A stretch of DNA of 64,000 nucleotides from Symbiodinium natans (lineage: Eukaryota > Sar > Dinophyceae > Suessiales > Symbiodiniaceae). Under the pieces are notes generated by a model that saw nothing but the letters and a program-made list of their open reading frames with translations, ran no database searches and was not told where the DNA came from. Below, piece by piece: positions 23,550 to 36,369 of this stretch (positions within the stretch are counted from its first letter, which is position 1; the number at the start of each line of letters is the position of its first letter). Made by a program: the position numbers and the translations under genes. Location of the stretch: assembly GCA_905221605.1 (NCBI GenBank), contig CAJNDS010002837.1, positions 90,001-154,000 on the forward strand, in the 5' to 3' direction.

Positions 23550-26500
23550 CAATGACACAGGCAAACGTCAAAAACCCGAAGAACGAAAATGAGAAACTCC
23601 CTTCAACGGCTAGCGACTAACATGCCATCGATGTTCGTAGGGTTGAGTACTTGGGTTTGGGAGCGTGGGAAGTAGCCAAGGCAAGGGTCAACCTAAACTG
23701 CAAAGCGCATGCACGGGCATGAAACGTTGTATCAGACATCCACATATTGGACGACTCAAACCATCGCCGTCATGGCCAGATGAATCATCGAATGCCAGCG
23801 CCTGCAGCAGATACTGCTAATCAGGCACAGAAGCAACAAGTGAGAGTCGCATCTTGCCGCAGGAGCTGCCGATCTTCGGGCCTACTAAACTGCCTAGCGA
23901 AGTACAGCACAGGCGAGCTCAAGTGGTACTCCAGAAACCACAAAAAGCCTGTTAAGCACCGACGCTGGCAGGAGAAACACAGCACACCGCAGCTACTGCT
24001 GCGGCAACCGGCTCCTAGTTTCACATAAACCCCTTTAGCCAGCTCAGCTCAGTCCCAACATGCCTCGGGAAAGTAGAGGTTCGAAAGGAAAGAGCCAGAG
24101 GAACCTCCGGCCTCGGATTCCAAGCGCCGAACTTGAGATTAGCTTGCCACACTTACGACAGTTGCCAGGGGAGTTCCTGGGATGGCTTGATGATCAGGGC
24201 ATCGTTCGTGACACCACTGTGACGAGGCTGTGGTCCCCCGCACTCATCACATATCACTAAGCGACAGCAGCCATGGACCCTCACATCGCAGAATCGAGAT
24301 GGCTTACAAACCTCAGAGCGCCGCAACCACCGTGCCGCCACCCGAGCTTCCACCAGCCACCGCTGCCAAGGTAACCTGATGAGAATATGTTGCGTGGCCC
24401 ACACAATGGATGCGACACTTGGTTGGATTTCTTTTTTTGGCAGCAGCAGCAGCAGCAGCGTCCTCTTCAAAGATGTGTTGCCACTGTTGCCCCAGAACAA
24501 GTAGGACTCAAGAAATTTCAAGCTACACACCAACCACGTGTATGCGCCGGAGAAAGTACGCCTTTCATTACTGCGATCTTCTCTAAATGGAAAAATGGAC
24601 ACTTTTTCTTGCGGCCTCTTGTCCATTCCGATCTGTGTTTGACCCCAATTTTTCCAGCACACCAGATGTTGTCCCACCCCGAATGCACAAGAGAGAGAGA
24701 GAGAGAGTGCGTGCACTTATGGGTACTCTTGATTTTTCGAAATTCTCTGAACACATGAGCACTGCTCGAAGTTTTCAGGATGTCACGCAACGTGCGCGGT
24801 GTCGCACAACAAATGCAGAGACTCGTGTGTGAGATGGCTCGGCATCTCAGAGGCGGCGGAATGGCCCACACTCGCCTCTCTTGTAATCATCATCAACTCT
24901 CGAAGGTTGCATGCCTTCTCTCACACAGTCTTTGTATGAGCTACTATGTGTAGTTTATGTTTCCTGGTTTTCTCTGCATTCGTTCCAAGAGACGCCGGAG
25001 AAAGCACTGGAATTAGGGCACTGGGCACTGGTCTTCTAATGATTCAGGAAAGGCCACAAAAAGAGTCTCACCACACCTTGCTTGACCAGGAGTATGACTC
25101 ATGACTATCACAACAACATGGGGAAACCTAGACCATATCTCTTGCTTCTCCATAATGAAGTACCAAGAGATCATCGCAGGATATTCGGTGCAATGAACCA
25201 TGTTCAGCGGACACTAGAATCGTTGGCGGACTACGCTCTGGCACGCTCTGCCTGAGGATCGAGGCCCTGACCCGGGCGCACGCCTGTGGACCGCAGAGCG
25301 TATTAAGTTAAAGGCAGATGTCTTTGCAAATTCCACTGGGCGTCATCATCGGTGAAGCCACGAACACCGCTACAAGGCCGTCAGCATGCGTAGTTGGTGA
25401 GCCTTGTCGAGGATGTAAATGTCCCCGCCGGGCCCACTTGCCTGGCACCATTTGGCAGCGACGGAGAAGTCAAGGAGTCCATCGGGGTATTCATTAACAT
25501 TCACTGGATTGCTTTCAGCACATCATTCCTTCCGAATCTGGGTCCCACTCACCGCATCTCCTGCTGTAAGAACTTGCCAGGCTGGCGACATCGACCTCCA
25601 GTCCACCGAGCACGACTATCCGATAGTTTCGATACTATCCATGCGTGCTTCGACAATTCCCGGCATGGGCTCTCTTCACTCAGCCTCCTAACTGTAGATC
25701 TGCCCTGAGTCATTTGCTTTGCCGGCCCGTGCCCCCACGAGCGGCTAACATCATGAGCATCAATCAAGAGGGCAGTCATGTGCCATGAAAGACGGCGGCC
25801 GGACAAACTCGTCCGGTAGCAAAACCTCGCATGGTTTTTCGGCCTCGTACGTGCCAGAACCTCGCATGCTCTTTTTCAAAAACTAACACTCGGGCTTCGA
25901 CTACAAAAGAGAACGCTTTTTAACGATTTGACGGCGAGGACAGTCTAAGCGTTTACTCGCATGCCACTCGACAGACGCTCGGCCCTTTTTGCAAGAAGCT
26001 CCAGGTCTTCCCGCAGAAGGCATCGTTGCACAGCTTCTACGATGCGCCAGCACAAAGAGTGCTGGCCAGAGCTCAGGGTAGCCTCAGCTTTCCACGGTTT
26101 TTTGGACACGCTTGCAGATGGCTACCGAATTCAAGCATCTGCAGTGAAAAGCGTGTCAAGAGCTGTGTTGCCGTCGGGAGACCTGGGCCACCTCCGGACT
26201 CGGCAGCACCTTGGCTTTCCAGGCACTGTAACGCATTGATCAATCACCCACTCCACCAAAGTGCCAAGATTGCCAAGGCAAGCAATCAGAAGCATCAGAC
26301 TATTTTGAAGGTTTTGCGCCACGAAGCTGCAACGCACCCACGACTTCGTTTTTTATCGGGGCGAGGATGAGGCTGCAAACGGCAACTCGGCTCCGGAAAT
26401 GAATCCAGCTCTTAGCTGAGCCGCCCATAGTCCAGCAGGCCTGTCCGAGCAACAGCGAGCGTAGTCATAAACCTCAGAGCGAAAAGGGAGAGCGAGAGAG

Positions 26501-28050
26501 AGAAAGAGACAGAGAGAGGCAGAGAGAGACAGAGAGAGACAGAGAGAGACAGAGAGACACAGAGAGAGGCTGAAAGAGAAAGGCTCTCAATTGAAGGACC
26601 GGGGTCGTTTCGAGCGAGCGAGAGAGAAGCGCAACAACAAGAAGAAACAAAACAAAGAACCTCCCGTGCTTTTGTCGTATGGGTCGATGCAGAGCTCAAT
26701 CCGAGTGGTACCTGGTACTGGGTTGCGCTGTTGCATTGTGGTCACTGCCTCCTCCTGGAAACATTCTACTTCCAGTAAGAGTACAAATGGGTGGTGACAC
26801 CAGAAGCGGGGAAGCAGAGATGGGTATATAATTGGGGGGGAAGACATCCCTTATCAAGAGCAAACCTATCAAACCACTTACTTGGGTGTGCAGAAATGTT
26901 GTTTGGAGGCATTGCTGTCCCCCATCATGCCGCACCACATCCTGGATTAGATTACATGCTGCCACCATGCATCGGTCCAGCACTTTGCATCGCCTGCAAG
27001 TGACCAGGGGCATTTCAAGTCTTTCCCGCGTGCGTGCTGGGGTGCAGCCCAAAGCACATCAACAGCAACACTTTCACGCAAGGTGATGGCATGTGCATGG
27101 GCCAGACGGCATGCCGAGCTGCTGGGTCTGGAGGCATCATGCGCACGTGCGCAAGCTTACACTTACGATGCGGATGAAAGAAAGGCTGCATGGGCCTGCC
27201 ACTCCATGCCGTGTGCTGCAGCACCATCTGGCTTGCGTGTCCTGGCTGGAGTTCGTCAAGGGGAATGGGCGCTCGTTCCTGGTCCTACGAGGTGATTTTC
27301 TGTTCAAGTATGATATCGGCCTCCTCGAAGCAAGAGGGATCTAGGCTCGGTTGGGCAAAATAGCGCCACATCCTCGCAAGGAAGCTTCAGGAGATGCGAG
27401 AATGATTGCATGCCCTCGGCATGCTACAGTGGGAGGCCGTGGGCGGTGACATAGTGACTGTGCTCAATGCGGTTCGTAACTGTTAGTACATGCACGCTCT
27501 CACCGCATGGCCCCGCCGAAACAGTGTGAAGCAAGGCAGCAGAGGTCCATCCATCCTGCAGCAGTCGTCGAACATTTGCCTCTTGCGTGGAGCAGCAAGC
27601 ACTGGGCATGCAAAAGGCGAATCAAGACCAGGTCAAACTGGGAAACTGGCCATGTGCAACCGGACCAACAAACAGCTGGGTGAGCGAAGAACCCAGAATA
27701 TTGGACGTATCCCGACCCTGACTTCTAGTCAAAAGTCGATACCCTTTCACTGCATGGGGTCCTGGCGGCCTTGCGACGACAAAGTCTCAAACCAGGTTGG
27801 TTGGAAGCAAAGGAGCAATTGGTCTGCCCATGTCTATCGCGGGGTGCGGTTGGTTGGGGGGGAGTGCCAAAATTTCCCGATGATCCGTGAATTTCACGAC
27901 TGGAACTGTTATTTATGAGGTGCTTCCCTCGGCATACGGGATATGCCATGATGTATCGCGATGTCCGCAGGCTGGAAGCGTGAGTGGGAGACGCAATGAG
28001 ACGCAGACATGCAACCAGCATATGCAACATCAGCATATGCAAAACATTCA
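23550..28050. other. Long stretch without a supported gene
   Basis: Possible but unproved exon pieces are QFSRPEDRQLLRQDATLT (minus, about 23850) and FPHVVVIVMSHTPGQARC (minus, about 25080). The rest shows nothing recognisable apart from a (CAG)6 run near 24443 and a GA-rich microsatellite at 26483-26575. Confidence 0.4.
26483..26575. repeat. GAGACA microsatellite
   Basis: Tandem GAGAGACA/GAGAGG units. The minus strand gives a false Ser/Leu-rich frame. Confidence 0.95.
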
Positions 28051-28115
28051 GATCATTCTTAGGCGAGTGGCAGCGGCCTCGCTGGCTTCGGCACTGTACT
28101 TGTAGGAAAGCCCAC

Positions 28116-29755
28116 CTGGTCTCGTCGGCTTCGTGCAGCGGCCATACTTTGCTCGACGGCCGCCCAGGCAAAGGACTGCACCTGTGGACCCAAAGCGGCG
28201 TATCGGCACGCGATACCAGTGCAGCGCAGCAAGCAGGGACCACTCTGGGCCACGATAAAGGTCGGCGACCGTGGAGTCAGCTCGCGCAGCTGCTCGATGC
28301 ATCATCGGAAGGAGGCTGCCATTTACGAGCCACGGCCACCTGCCAAAGTACGACTTTGCATACTTCCGTGGTACGATGGCAAAGCGGTCGTTAATGCCAT
28401 CCCAGTCCTTACAAGCAAGCAAGTCAGAGCTGCAAAAGGCGCCGTTTGTCTCAAACACACGTCACACGAAAACAGAATCGTCGGCCATGCACGTTCATGA
28501 CACACGCGTCTGCTCCACACACTCCAGGCACATGTACTTATCACAGTAGGGCTGGACATTCCAGAACATTCTAGAACCTCGAAGAAAGCCAAGTGCAATG
28601 CAGGATCTTGGCCATCTGGAATCCACACAGCAGCCGCGTCAGCATCTTCAAAGACGGATAACGCAGGTGGCGGTGCAAGCCACAACCAATCTAGGCGCGC
28701 AAAAATCCAGTACTTGTAACCTCCGCTGCCGGGCATCAAGCTCACGCAGCTCTTAACGTCACATCCTCGAAACAACAAAGTGCATGACAAGATGCGCTGG
28801 CCACGCTCTTCTTCAGCAGAAGTAAGGAGCTCCCAGCAGTGAAAAAGTGTTCGAATATGCAAGGCATTTCCTGATGTCAGAAAGCCAGAAACCTAACCGC
28901 GACTTGTAGCTTCACCGCTTTCGAGGATCGTGTCGCTTCCCACATCCAGGGTCCCAGGCGCGACCTTCCACGACTGCAAGGGGGCCCAAGAAGCTCCCAG
29001 GGATTTGTCGATAAGCCTGCAATGCAAAGCACGACTCACCATTGCCGTGGATAGCTGTAGGGTTGATCCTCTGCGCTCATGCTGCCGGCCTCCAAGATGT
29101 GAGAGCCATTGCCACCCGAGTAGTACCTAAGATCCTGACGACAAAAATGCGCCGAGGAGGACAACAGTGGAAGGGGAGAAACCTGCTTTTGACGGACTCA
29201 CAAGTGTAAGACGGCTTGCGCCACTTGTACTACCATGTGCTGTCATGCGCAGTACCCGTCCGCCAGCAGCCCAGCCCGGCCGCGGCCTTCCACCTGCAAA
29301 AGGAGATGCGGGACCAGCATGGGAAGATGTGGGCACACAATGCCTCGTCCATTCCTAGCTGCGCCTCGTAAGAGATGCCCTTCAGCCACTTTGCATCAAG
29401 GCTGACCTCTTCTCGGAGCCCTTCAGCCTGAAGGCATCTCAGCAAACAAGAAACAACATCAGGTTCAATCCACGATCAACCCACTGAAAGGCACTGAAAC
29501 TAAACCCAAGTCCGTCGACAAAAGCTATCAACGAAAACATCGAAACAGTGCCCTTGAACTTAAATCGGCTAGGCATATCCATTGCCAGCACTTGCGACCT
29601 GCCTTTCGGGCCAGCAGTGCGAAAGCATCCGCCTTCAGACAACTTGGAAATCGCCACAAGGTGCGATGCGCATGCATGTTGCAAGCAGGCGCGAATCGCA
29701 CACTCTCTATCGCCTCCAGAAGTTCGGCGGCCTGTGCAAATTGGTCCAAAGCCAC
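28116..29755 (-). CDS. Glycosyltransferase-like protein with NDRFAI motif, seven exons
   Basis: Exons: 29702-29755 (VALDQFAQAAELLEAIES), 29294-29427 (AEGLREEVSLDAKWLKG...), 29040-29126 (YYSGGNGSHILEAGSMSAED...), 28916-29016 (LIDKSLGASWAPLQSWKVAP...), 28802-28870 (NALHIRTLFHCWELLTSAEE...), 28617-28720 (YKYWIFARLDWLWLAPPPAL) and 28116-28407 (DWDGINDRFAIVPRKYAKSY...). All junctions are in phase. The order YxYWIFxRLDWLW, an acidic loop, VWIP, GxNDRFAI and a final GAVLC resembles uncharacterised eukaryotic glycosyltransferase-like families, where the R-x-D segment and NDRFA are conserved. Donors at 28802 (GC) and 28617 (GA, or one three codons on) are non-canonical. Intron 28871-28915 is 45 nt; if unspliced, the fourth exon ends at a TAG and two genes would abut. 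A 26-nt mini-exon (RIPPQ) may precede, at about 29870-29895. Confidence 0.65.
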
Positions 29756-30049
29756 CTAGCTTCGCCCAGAGTGCGAGCACCCAAGACAACCAGCCACACA
29801 CGTTCAGGCTTGGCTTTCTGCAGGCTACTGCGATCCTAGGCAAGCCGCAAAAACCCGTTTCCCGCTCCACCTGCGGCGGTATTCGGTTGGCCGGCCCTGC
29901 AAGGCAGAGTGCCGAGGAGGCAAGGCCTGTGCAGAGCCGGATTTATCGTTGACAAAGGGCGAAAAAGAAACCGAACCAACGATTCAGGCCGCCTTCCGCA
30001 GCGGGTGCCATGGCAAAAGGCGCTTGCGTAAGCATGGCCGAAAACTCAT

Positions 30050-30245
30050 CCTTACCTATGGGTTACCTACGGGCCAGCTAGTGGTTGGCTGTTGGTTACC
30101 TATCGGTTGCCTATTGACTACCTATTGGCTACCTATTGGCTACCTATTGACTGCCTGTAGGCCTATAGGTTCCCTATTGGATTTAATGGTTGCCTAGTGG
30201 TCACCTATTGGTTACCAGTAGCTTACCTATTGGTTCACCGATTGT
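30050..30245. repeat. Minisatellite, 12-nt unit
   Basis: About fifteen diverged copies of CCTATTGGCTAC-type units (GGTTACCTA, TTGACTACCTA and similar). No coding role is seen; the + strand Tyr/Leu/Pro frame is an artefact. Confidence 0.9.
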
Positions 30246-31066
30246 TTACTCTGCAGAGGCTGGCCCTTCAGGTCCAGCACGGTTCAACCAGGCTCTGTGC
30301 GAGTCCAGGTGTCAAGCTCGATTAAGTCTGAACAAGCTGATCTGGCAAAATGCAGATTTGCTGCTGTATTCTGTCGCATCTCGGCATGCCGCGTTGCGCT
30401 CATGCACATTCAGCAAAGCTGTCATGCAGATCGGATAGCCAAACGGCTGCAAGCTTGCTTGATTGCCACTTTGCCAGGAGCATTCACGGCGCAGTTGCCT
30501 ATTCTCACCACCGATATGACACCACAAGCAGCTAGACTGAACATGGGCGAAGCGAAGCAAACAATGCAGCAGCAAGATCAGAGCTGAGCAATCGAGGAGG
30601 CTGCCGGTTCGCTCAAATGATCAGCATTGCCTCCGGTGGTCGTGCCTGAGGGTGCAGGTTTCTTTCATTGTCATTTTGCCCGTGCGGCTACGCCATGCTG
30701 CGGACTCTGTGATCTCATGAAGTAGGCCACTGACAGACACTTCCGCCGGTTCCACCCGCGATCACGCGCCCGTACACTGTCAGACTGAACTGGGCCAGGG
30801 CAGATGAAGCACACAGCTCGCAAGCGTTTGAGAGGCGAGGTCGCAAATCACAGAAATCACGGGAATCCAGGAGGCCAACTGTGACCAGATGCAACTGCAG
30901 ACTGCACTCTACGATCCGGCCCATGTGCTACTGGGTGCCAGTGCTGCTTATGTGAGGCAAGGCCACTCAGTTGGGTCTGCACCTGCTGGCTGGCAACACG
31001 GAGATGGAGAACCTGCAAACTGGCTGCTCAAGAAGAGGCAAACACAAGGAGTAGGGGAACCTCCCT

Positions 31067-31221
31067 CTAAACCGCCCTAGCAGCTTGCTTCACTCCAAAG
31101 GCAAACGTTTGTCCCCAAAGGTCCCAGGCCCGTGCAGCACTCACGCCTGCAGAAATAGCAGCCCTGGAATTCGGAATCTCCTTCAACACTTGTGAAAGCA
31201 TGTGGACCATCCGGCACTGGA
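31067..31221 (-). CDS. Putative C-terminal exon, unknown
   Basis: The frame reads QCRMVHMLSQVLKEIPNSRA, then AISAGVSAARAWDLWGQTFA, ending FGVKQAARAV and TAG. It follows a CCCAAG acceptor and the coding look is good. Directly upstream lies a perfect 25-base tandem duplication (about 31228-31279). No family was recognised. Confidence 0.4.
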
Positions 31222-32464
31222 CTTGGGATGACCAGAGTTCCTGATTCCCACAGACCAGAGTTCCTGATTCCCACAAACCCTCTGCTGTCCTTGGGCGCTG
31301 GATCGGGCACTGCATGACTTCGTGATGCCCTGCGTCGCATCGCGTCAGGGCGTGAGGGACGTCATGCAGGCATCGCGAGACATGTGCATCGTGGGTTTCT
31401 TTTCGCCGAACCCACAAAATATTCTATCAAGAATCGACTCAGAGGCTGCGAATGGCTTAGCGGAACACAACCCCGAGAAGGAAGACCCGCTCTCTCTCTT
31501 TTGACCTGGGCCCCCCCCTCCCTTCCAAGAAACCCGGTCTTCTGACAAATCGACAAGATTCACTCGCAGAAGGGCGCCAGTGTGGGACACACTTTGATCA
31601 ATCAGTTGACAAATGGTGCCGCTGTTGAGTATATGACACTTCTGCACGGAATTTGGAACGGAAGTAGCATTGCACGCCATTTCGCTTTGGGCTTCATGTC
31701 CTTCATGTCATCTGTGGCTCCGTGGAACTCCCACATCAAGTTTAGGTTAGATTACTCTGTTGCTCGTCTGTCTCGACTTCAACCCCTGCGAACTTCTTAT
31801 GCACAGAGAGCTGCTTGAGATGCCTTGCCGCAAGGCTCCTACATTGATTTGGTCACAGATCTGAGGACCCCGAAGTCTTGGCATCTACTTGCAAGCGCCC
31901 TGGTTCCATCGTCAAAACACAACAAGTCCAAGAATCGCGCCGCGACGAGCCTCAAGGCCGCCGTGGCGCCCCAAATGGCGTTCATGCTGTTCAACTGATT
32001 AAGTCCGTGAGTCTAAGGCCCTTGATGATGACGTTCTTTGTGACTGTGGTTTGAGTTCTGGTGCACTCAAGACTCCAACTTGAGACTGCTGGCTCGCTGC
32101 GGCCAAATGGCACCAGCACGAAATTCCACAAGTCTGCTCCAGTCAGCCAAGAGATTTCCACTTTATCCAACTTCGACCCCTTCGCAAGTCCGGGGTTCTA
32201 GTTGCTGCCTGTGCCCTTTTATGCCCCAATTGCGCATGAAAGCTGGACAGACACTACCTGCCGGTATGAGAAACGCGTGTGAGGATGGCTTGTCCTGTCG
32301 CTGATCCGCCACTCAGCTCTGGATTTCTTGGATCTCTCGTCCCTTCCGCCTGACGCAAGCGTGCACAAGTCTTCTGGTGAAGTTGCACTGGAAAAGCCAA
32401 GAGCATAATCATAATCGGAAATACCCTCTGATCTAACCGTCCCGAACCGAAGCCCCCGCACCCC

Positions 32465-32532
32465 TACAGACCCAGACACAGACACGGACACAGACAGAGA
32501 CTCCGGCGCAGACACGGACGCAGACACAGACA

Positions 32533-32579
<47 letters not shown>

Positions 32580-32600
32580 ACAGACACAGACACAGACACA

Positions 32601-32641
<41 letters not shown>

Positions 32642-32690
32642 ACACACAGACACACAGACACGCACACACGCACACACACACACACACAGA

Positions 32691-32730
<40 letters not shown>
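32465..32730. repeat. CA/GACACA microsatellite
   Basis: A compound array: GACGCA and GACACA units, then long CA runs. All minus frames are Cys/Val artefacts. Confidence 0.95.
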
Positions 32731-32732
<2 letters not shown>

Positions 32733-33796
32733 TCACTGGCTCAACTAGGCTGAACAGGTACCAGCATCAAAGTCATCGTGGAAATGCACCATTTGCTAGA
32801 CGGCTACGCCTGTGCAACAGCGAAACAGGACAATTCACCACGAGAACCTGCACGGCACAACATGTCGCCCGATTTGTTGCAGGTACGTAGATCCGGCGTC
32901 CCTGATCAAGATCCTCCCATCTCAGGAGTATCTTCGTTGGCAGTGGACTCATGAATGGGCCATGTCCCCTTGCTTGAACTCATCTCTTAGTGACAGACAG
33001 AGTTGGAGACACACAGACACACAGCCACCAGGGCTGTGTTTTTGCTCGCAACGACGACAGCACAGCTCTGATTGATTCCGTTGGAACAGTCTTTCTTTTG
33101 GAGCTGTGTCCGAAACGATATCGACGCTTTCGAAGTTTGAGTGGGATTGTCTGTGCATGGTGGACTTAGAAACTCAGGTCACGCAAAGTCCAATTGGATT
33201 CAATGTCCTAGTTGCAATCGGCGTGGGAGTGTGGCAATAGCTCTCCCGGCGGTCCTCATCTGAGCACCACTGAAAATCATGCCGCTGATTGTCGTTGCGG
33301 GCATGATTTTGGGGACTAGAGGATTGGATCGAGTGATTCAAAAACAGATTCCGTGCCCTGACAAATTGAAGGCTGAAACAAGAACGCAATGATGTTTAAC
33401 AAACATTGCAGCGCTAGGAACACATATTGACTGACGAGTGATAAGTCCAGCACAAACACGTCGGATGGTGGATCCAGCAGTATGTGGCGGTGATGTGGCC
33501 ACGAGGGAAAGTGTCGTGCCAATCTGCTCGAAGACCCGTGGGTACGGGTCTCGATATGATTCACACACACACACACATACGCACACCCTGACGCAAACAA
33601 GGAAACAAAAACAAACACACAAACAACGCAAAGAATTGTTAACAGCACTGCCTCAACGATCTGGCTATGTCTCCCACCTCCCGCTCCCTTGGCTCACAGA
33701 TTCTTGGAATGGGGGCGTGAAGGCACTCGAGAATCCAAAGCGCAGTCAGAAAGAACACAATTAGCGTACCACTCAATCTTCTGAATTCCGATTCCC

Positions 33797-34192
33797 TCAG
33801 CCAAGGCGCTTCTGGCACAGGGCGTCCATACGACGGCTTGTTCGAAACACTTTCAGGTCTGAGTAGGTAACATTTGCAGACATTCGTCGGACCGAGATCA
33901 AGCAAGTCAGCAAGAATACTGGCAACAGCAGCGACACCAGCACTGGAACTCGAAAGTCCATGCCGCATGCACCGACATCCACCAACTGCCCCCATCTGTC
34001 ACGGCTGTCACGCGTGATGTTGTCTAAGTTGTCTGGGACAAAGACATAGCTTGGATGGCATCGCTCTGTCCAGCCACAGGAGCACCCTTGTGCACATCCC
34101 GGACGCCGAGCGCCATCCCAAGGGCACGAAAACGATCGGTCAAACAACTTCCGAGCAACTTTCGGAGTATTGAAAGGCTCCTTGGCTGGGCA
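33797..34192 (-). CDS. Terminal exon of a Cys-rich single-pass membrane protein
   Basis: After GTGCAG the frame is open for 131 codons to TGA. An outer part rich in Cys (CPAKEPFNTPKVARK..., CPWDGARRPGCAQGCSCGWT) is followed by NITRDSRDRWGQLVDVG, then a hydrophobic helix VPVLVSLLLPVFLLTCLI and a short basic tail VRRMSANVTYSDLKVFRTSR. The layout fits a type I membrane protein with a small cytosolic tail. The Cys pattern does not match a domain I can name. Preceding exons should lie at 34200 and above; none was identified. Confidence 0.55.
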   Translation of the reverse strand, partial: CPAKEPFNTPKVARKLFDRSFSCPWDGARRPGCAQGCSCGWTERCHPSYVFVPDNLDNITRDSRDRWGQLVDVGACGMDFRVPVLVSLLLPVFLLTCLISVRRMSANVTYSDLKVFRTSRRMDALCQKRLG

Positions 34193-35730
34193 CTGCACTC
34201 CCCATCTCTCCCCTTCCCATGCCTTCCCATGCCTTCCCACAACAACAAAAAACAGCCTTGCTGCCAACGCCCAAGCGACACTATGGTTGCGCGTGGAGCT
34301 TTGACGCCGGGATGTCGTCCTTGCCATCCGGCCAACAGAGTCCTTGAATCTTCTAGGTCCCTCTTTCTGCTGCTTGGGCTGATGCTGTCCCTACATGTTC
34401 TGATATGTTCGGCTTCGCTATGCTTCCCCCGAACCCCACCCCCACTGCGCCACCTTGAAGCCTCGAGCCAGAACGCAACAGAAAGCGCCTGCGCGTTGCA
34501 AGTACACTTGCCGACCGGCGCCTGCTTAAAGTCATGTCTTGCATGAGACAGGCTTCATGGCCGCTGGCATCTACTGACGTTTCATGTTTGAACCGGTAGG
34601 TTTTCCAACAACTCTCCACAGTTCGACCAAAGGGTTACCGGCATTCAATGGACATGGTCTCAGCCTTTTTTCGGTCACGCCTAGGGCGGGATACATGCAG
34701 GCTCCTGTGATGGCTGGGTAATCTGCATCCTACCGATGGACGGTGACTGCTCCAAACAATCTCCACCCAAGGCCAGCAATGCACAGCTGCATCCACCAGC
34801 CACCCAGGAGCTGTAGGGCAGGAATGGAGGCGTCAGCAACCTCTCGTGAGGAATTGTTGATACTGTTTGGTCCATTGGCCGCCAAAAAAACAGGGCGCGC
34901 ACAACATCTTTTCCTGGCCCTTAGCTTAACTATACTGTTTGCGCATCCTTGCATTATTATGCACGCGTATGCACCAATCATCACTCACTTGATGCCTTTC
35001 TTTTCATGGATTCATTCACGGGCTAGCCGGTTATTGTTATTAGCCGCCCCTTGCACCACTATAATGAGACTTCAGGATAAATATGTGACGAGCTCTGGAG
35101 CAGGTTTGCTGGCACCTCCGGCGGCTGTCCCCGCCCGACTGCGATTCTCAAGCTTTGGGACTTTGGGCTTCGCAACCAGGTCACGGTTTTCGTGACCGGG
35201 GACGAATGCAGAATGGGCAGCCAGCCTACCGCACAGAACTCCCGGCTTGTTGCCGCGGTCTGCGGGTCTGCCAACAGCAAAACGAGTGGTGGACAGGCAC
35301 TTCTGTCGCGCTCTTGTTTACAACTTGCAGGAAGTTCTGGTGCTTTCTTGTTGAAAGTGGCCGTCTCCACCCTGTTCTTCAAGCGCCGGGCAAGCAAAGC
35401 ATCAGCGTTGAGGCAAGCGGCAGGCACTTGTGCGAGCTACGCTACTCAGTCACAGGGTACATGGAGGAGCCAGCATGTAAGGTGAACTGTTAAAGCCTGT
35501 GTTCAGACCTCGGGCACTGGTTGATATTTGTTGATCCCTGCGGATGGCTAGGCTTTGCATGCAGCTCACAAAATCTGTAACCTGTGACTGCGGTTTTCCC
35601 TGAGACGCAAATTTTCTAAACCACATGCAAACAGAACCTAAGCCGGATGGTACTACATGAGATCACGGCTCGAGGGAAGCCTTATCTGAATATTCTCGTT
35701 TTTTTGACTGAACACAGATCTGAAGAGAAC

Positions 35731-35839
35731 CATGAGCTTTGCGTCGGGCGATGGTTGGCTTGTCTTGTTCGGGGGACAGACGTCAGCCTCGCGCCCCGCA
35801 TGCATCGGCTCAGTGAAGGAAAGCCAAGCGCGCGGAAAC
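35731..35839 (-). CDS. Unknown exon
   Basis: The exon reads FPRAWLSFTEPMHAGREADV, then CPPNKTSQPSPDAKLM, 36 codons between CAAG|G and an ATG|GTTCTC donor. Its NKT could be an N-glycosylation site if secreted. No family was recognised and no neighbour exon was joined. Confidence 0.4.
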
Positions 35840-36009
35840 CTTGCCGACAGACGCCCGCAGCTGCTCAATGCTTCTTACTTACCGTGGTCAGCGAAATGCC
35901 GCTTGTCAGCTGTCCTCTTACGGACACCATTGTATCCCTCTTGAAATCCTCGCCATAATCTGTGCCAATTTTTCAGGTATGGCGCACGTGCCGCGGCTGA
36001 CATATCAGT

Positions 36010-36290
36010 ACCATACACACCGCACACCGCACACCACGCAACGCGCACCGAGTACCGCGCACCGCACACCGCACACTGCACACCGCACACGGCACGCGCA
36101 CACCCACACAGCACACAGAGACACACACCGGACACATGCACAGAAACACGCAGAGACGGAGACGTACATAGACGCACAGAGACACACGGAGAACCCTGAG
36201 AACAAAGACAAACACATAAAAACACACCCCCCCCCCCCCCCCCCCGCACACACATGTGCGCACACGCGCGACGACACACACAGAGACAAC
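36010..36290. repeat. CACACCG/ACACAG repeat with a C18 run
   Basis: ACCGCACACCGC-type units grade into ACACAGAGACA, with a long poly-C near 36228. Length is likely unstable and prone to sequencing error. Confidence 0.9.
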
Positions 36291-36369
36291 TCCATTGAAT
36301 GTTAAATCAACGGTGGGGCGGGCCCAATTAGAGCAAAGTGGGCATTCTAACTCGATCGCACTGCTTGGC

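Noticed and set aside
32219..32730. Cys/Val-rich minus ORFs
   Set aside because: Products of the CA microsatellite.
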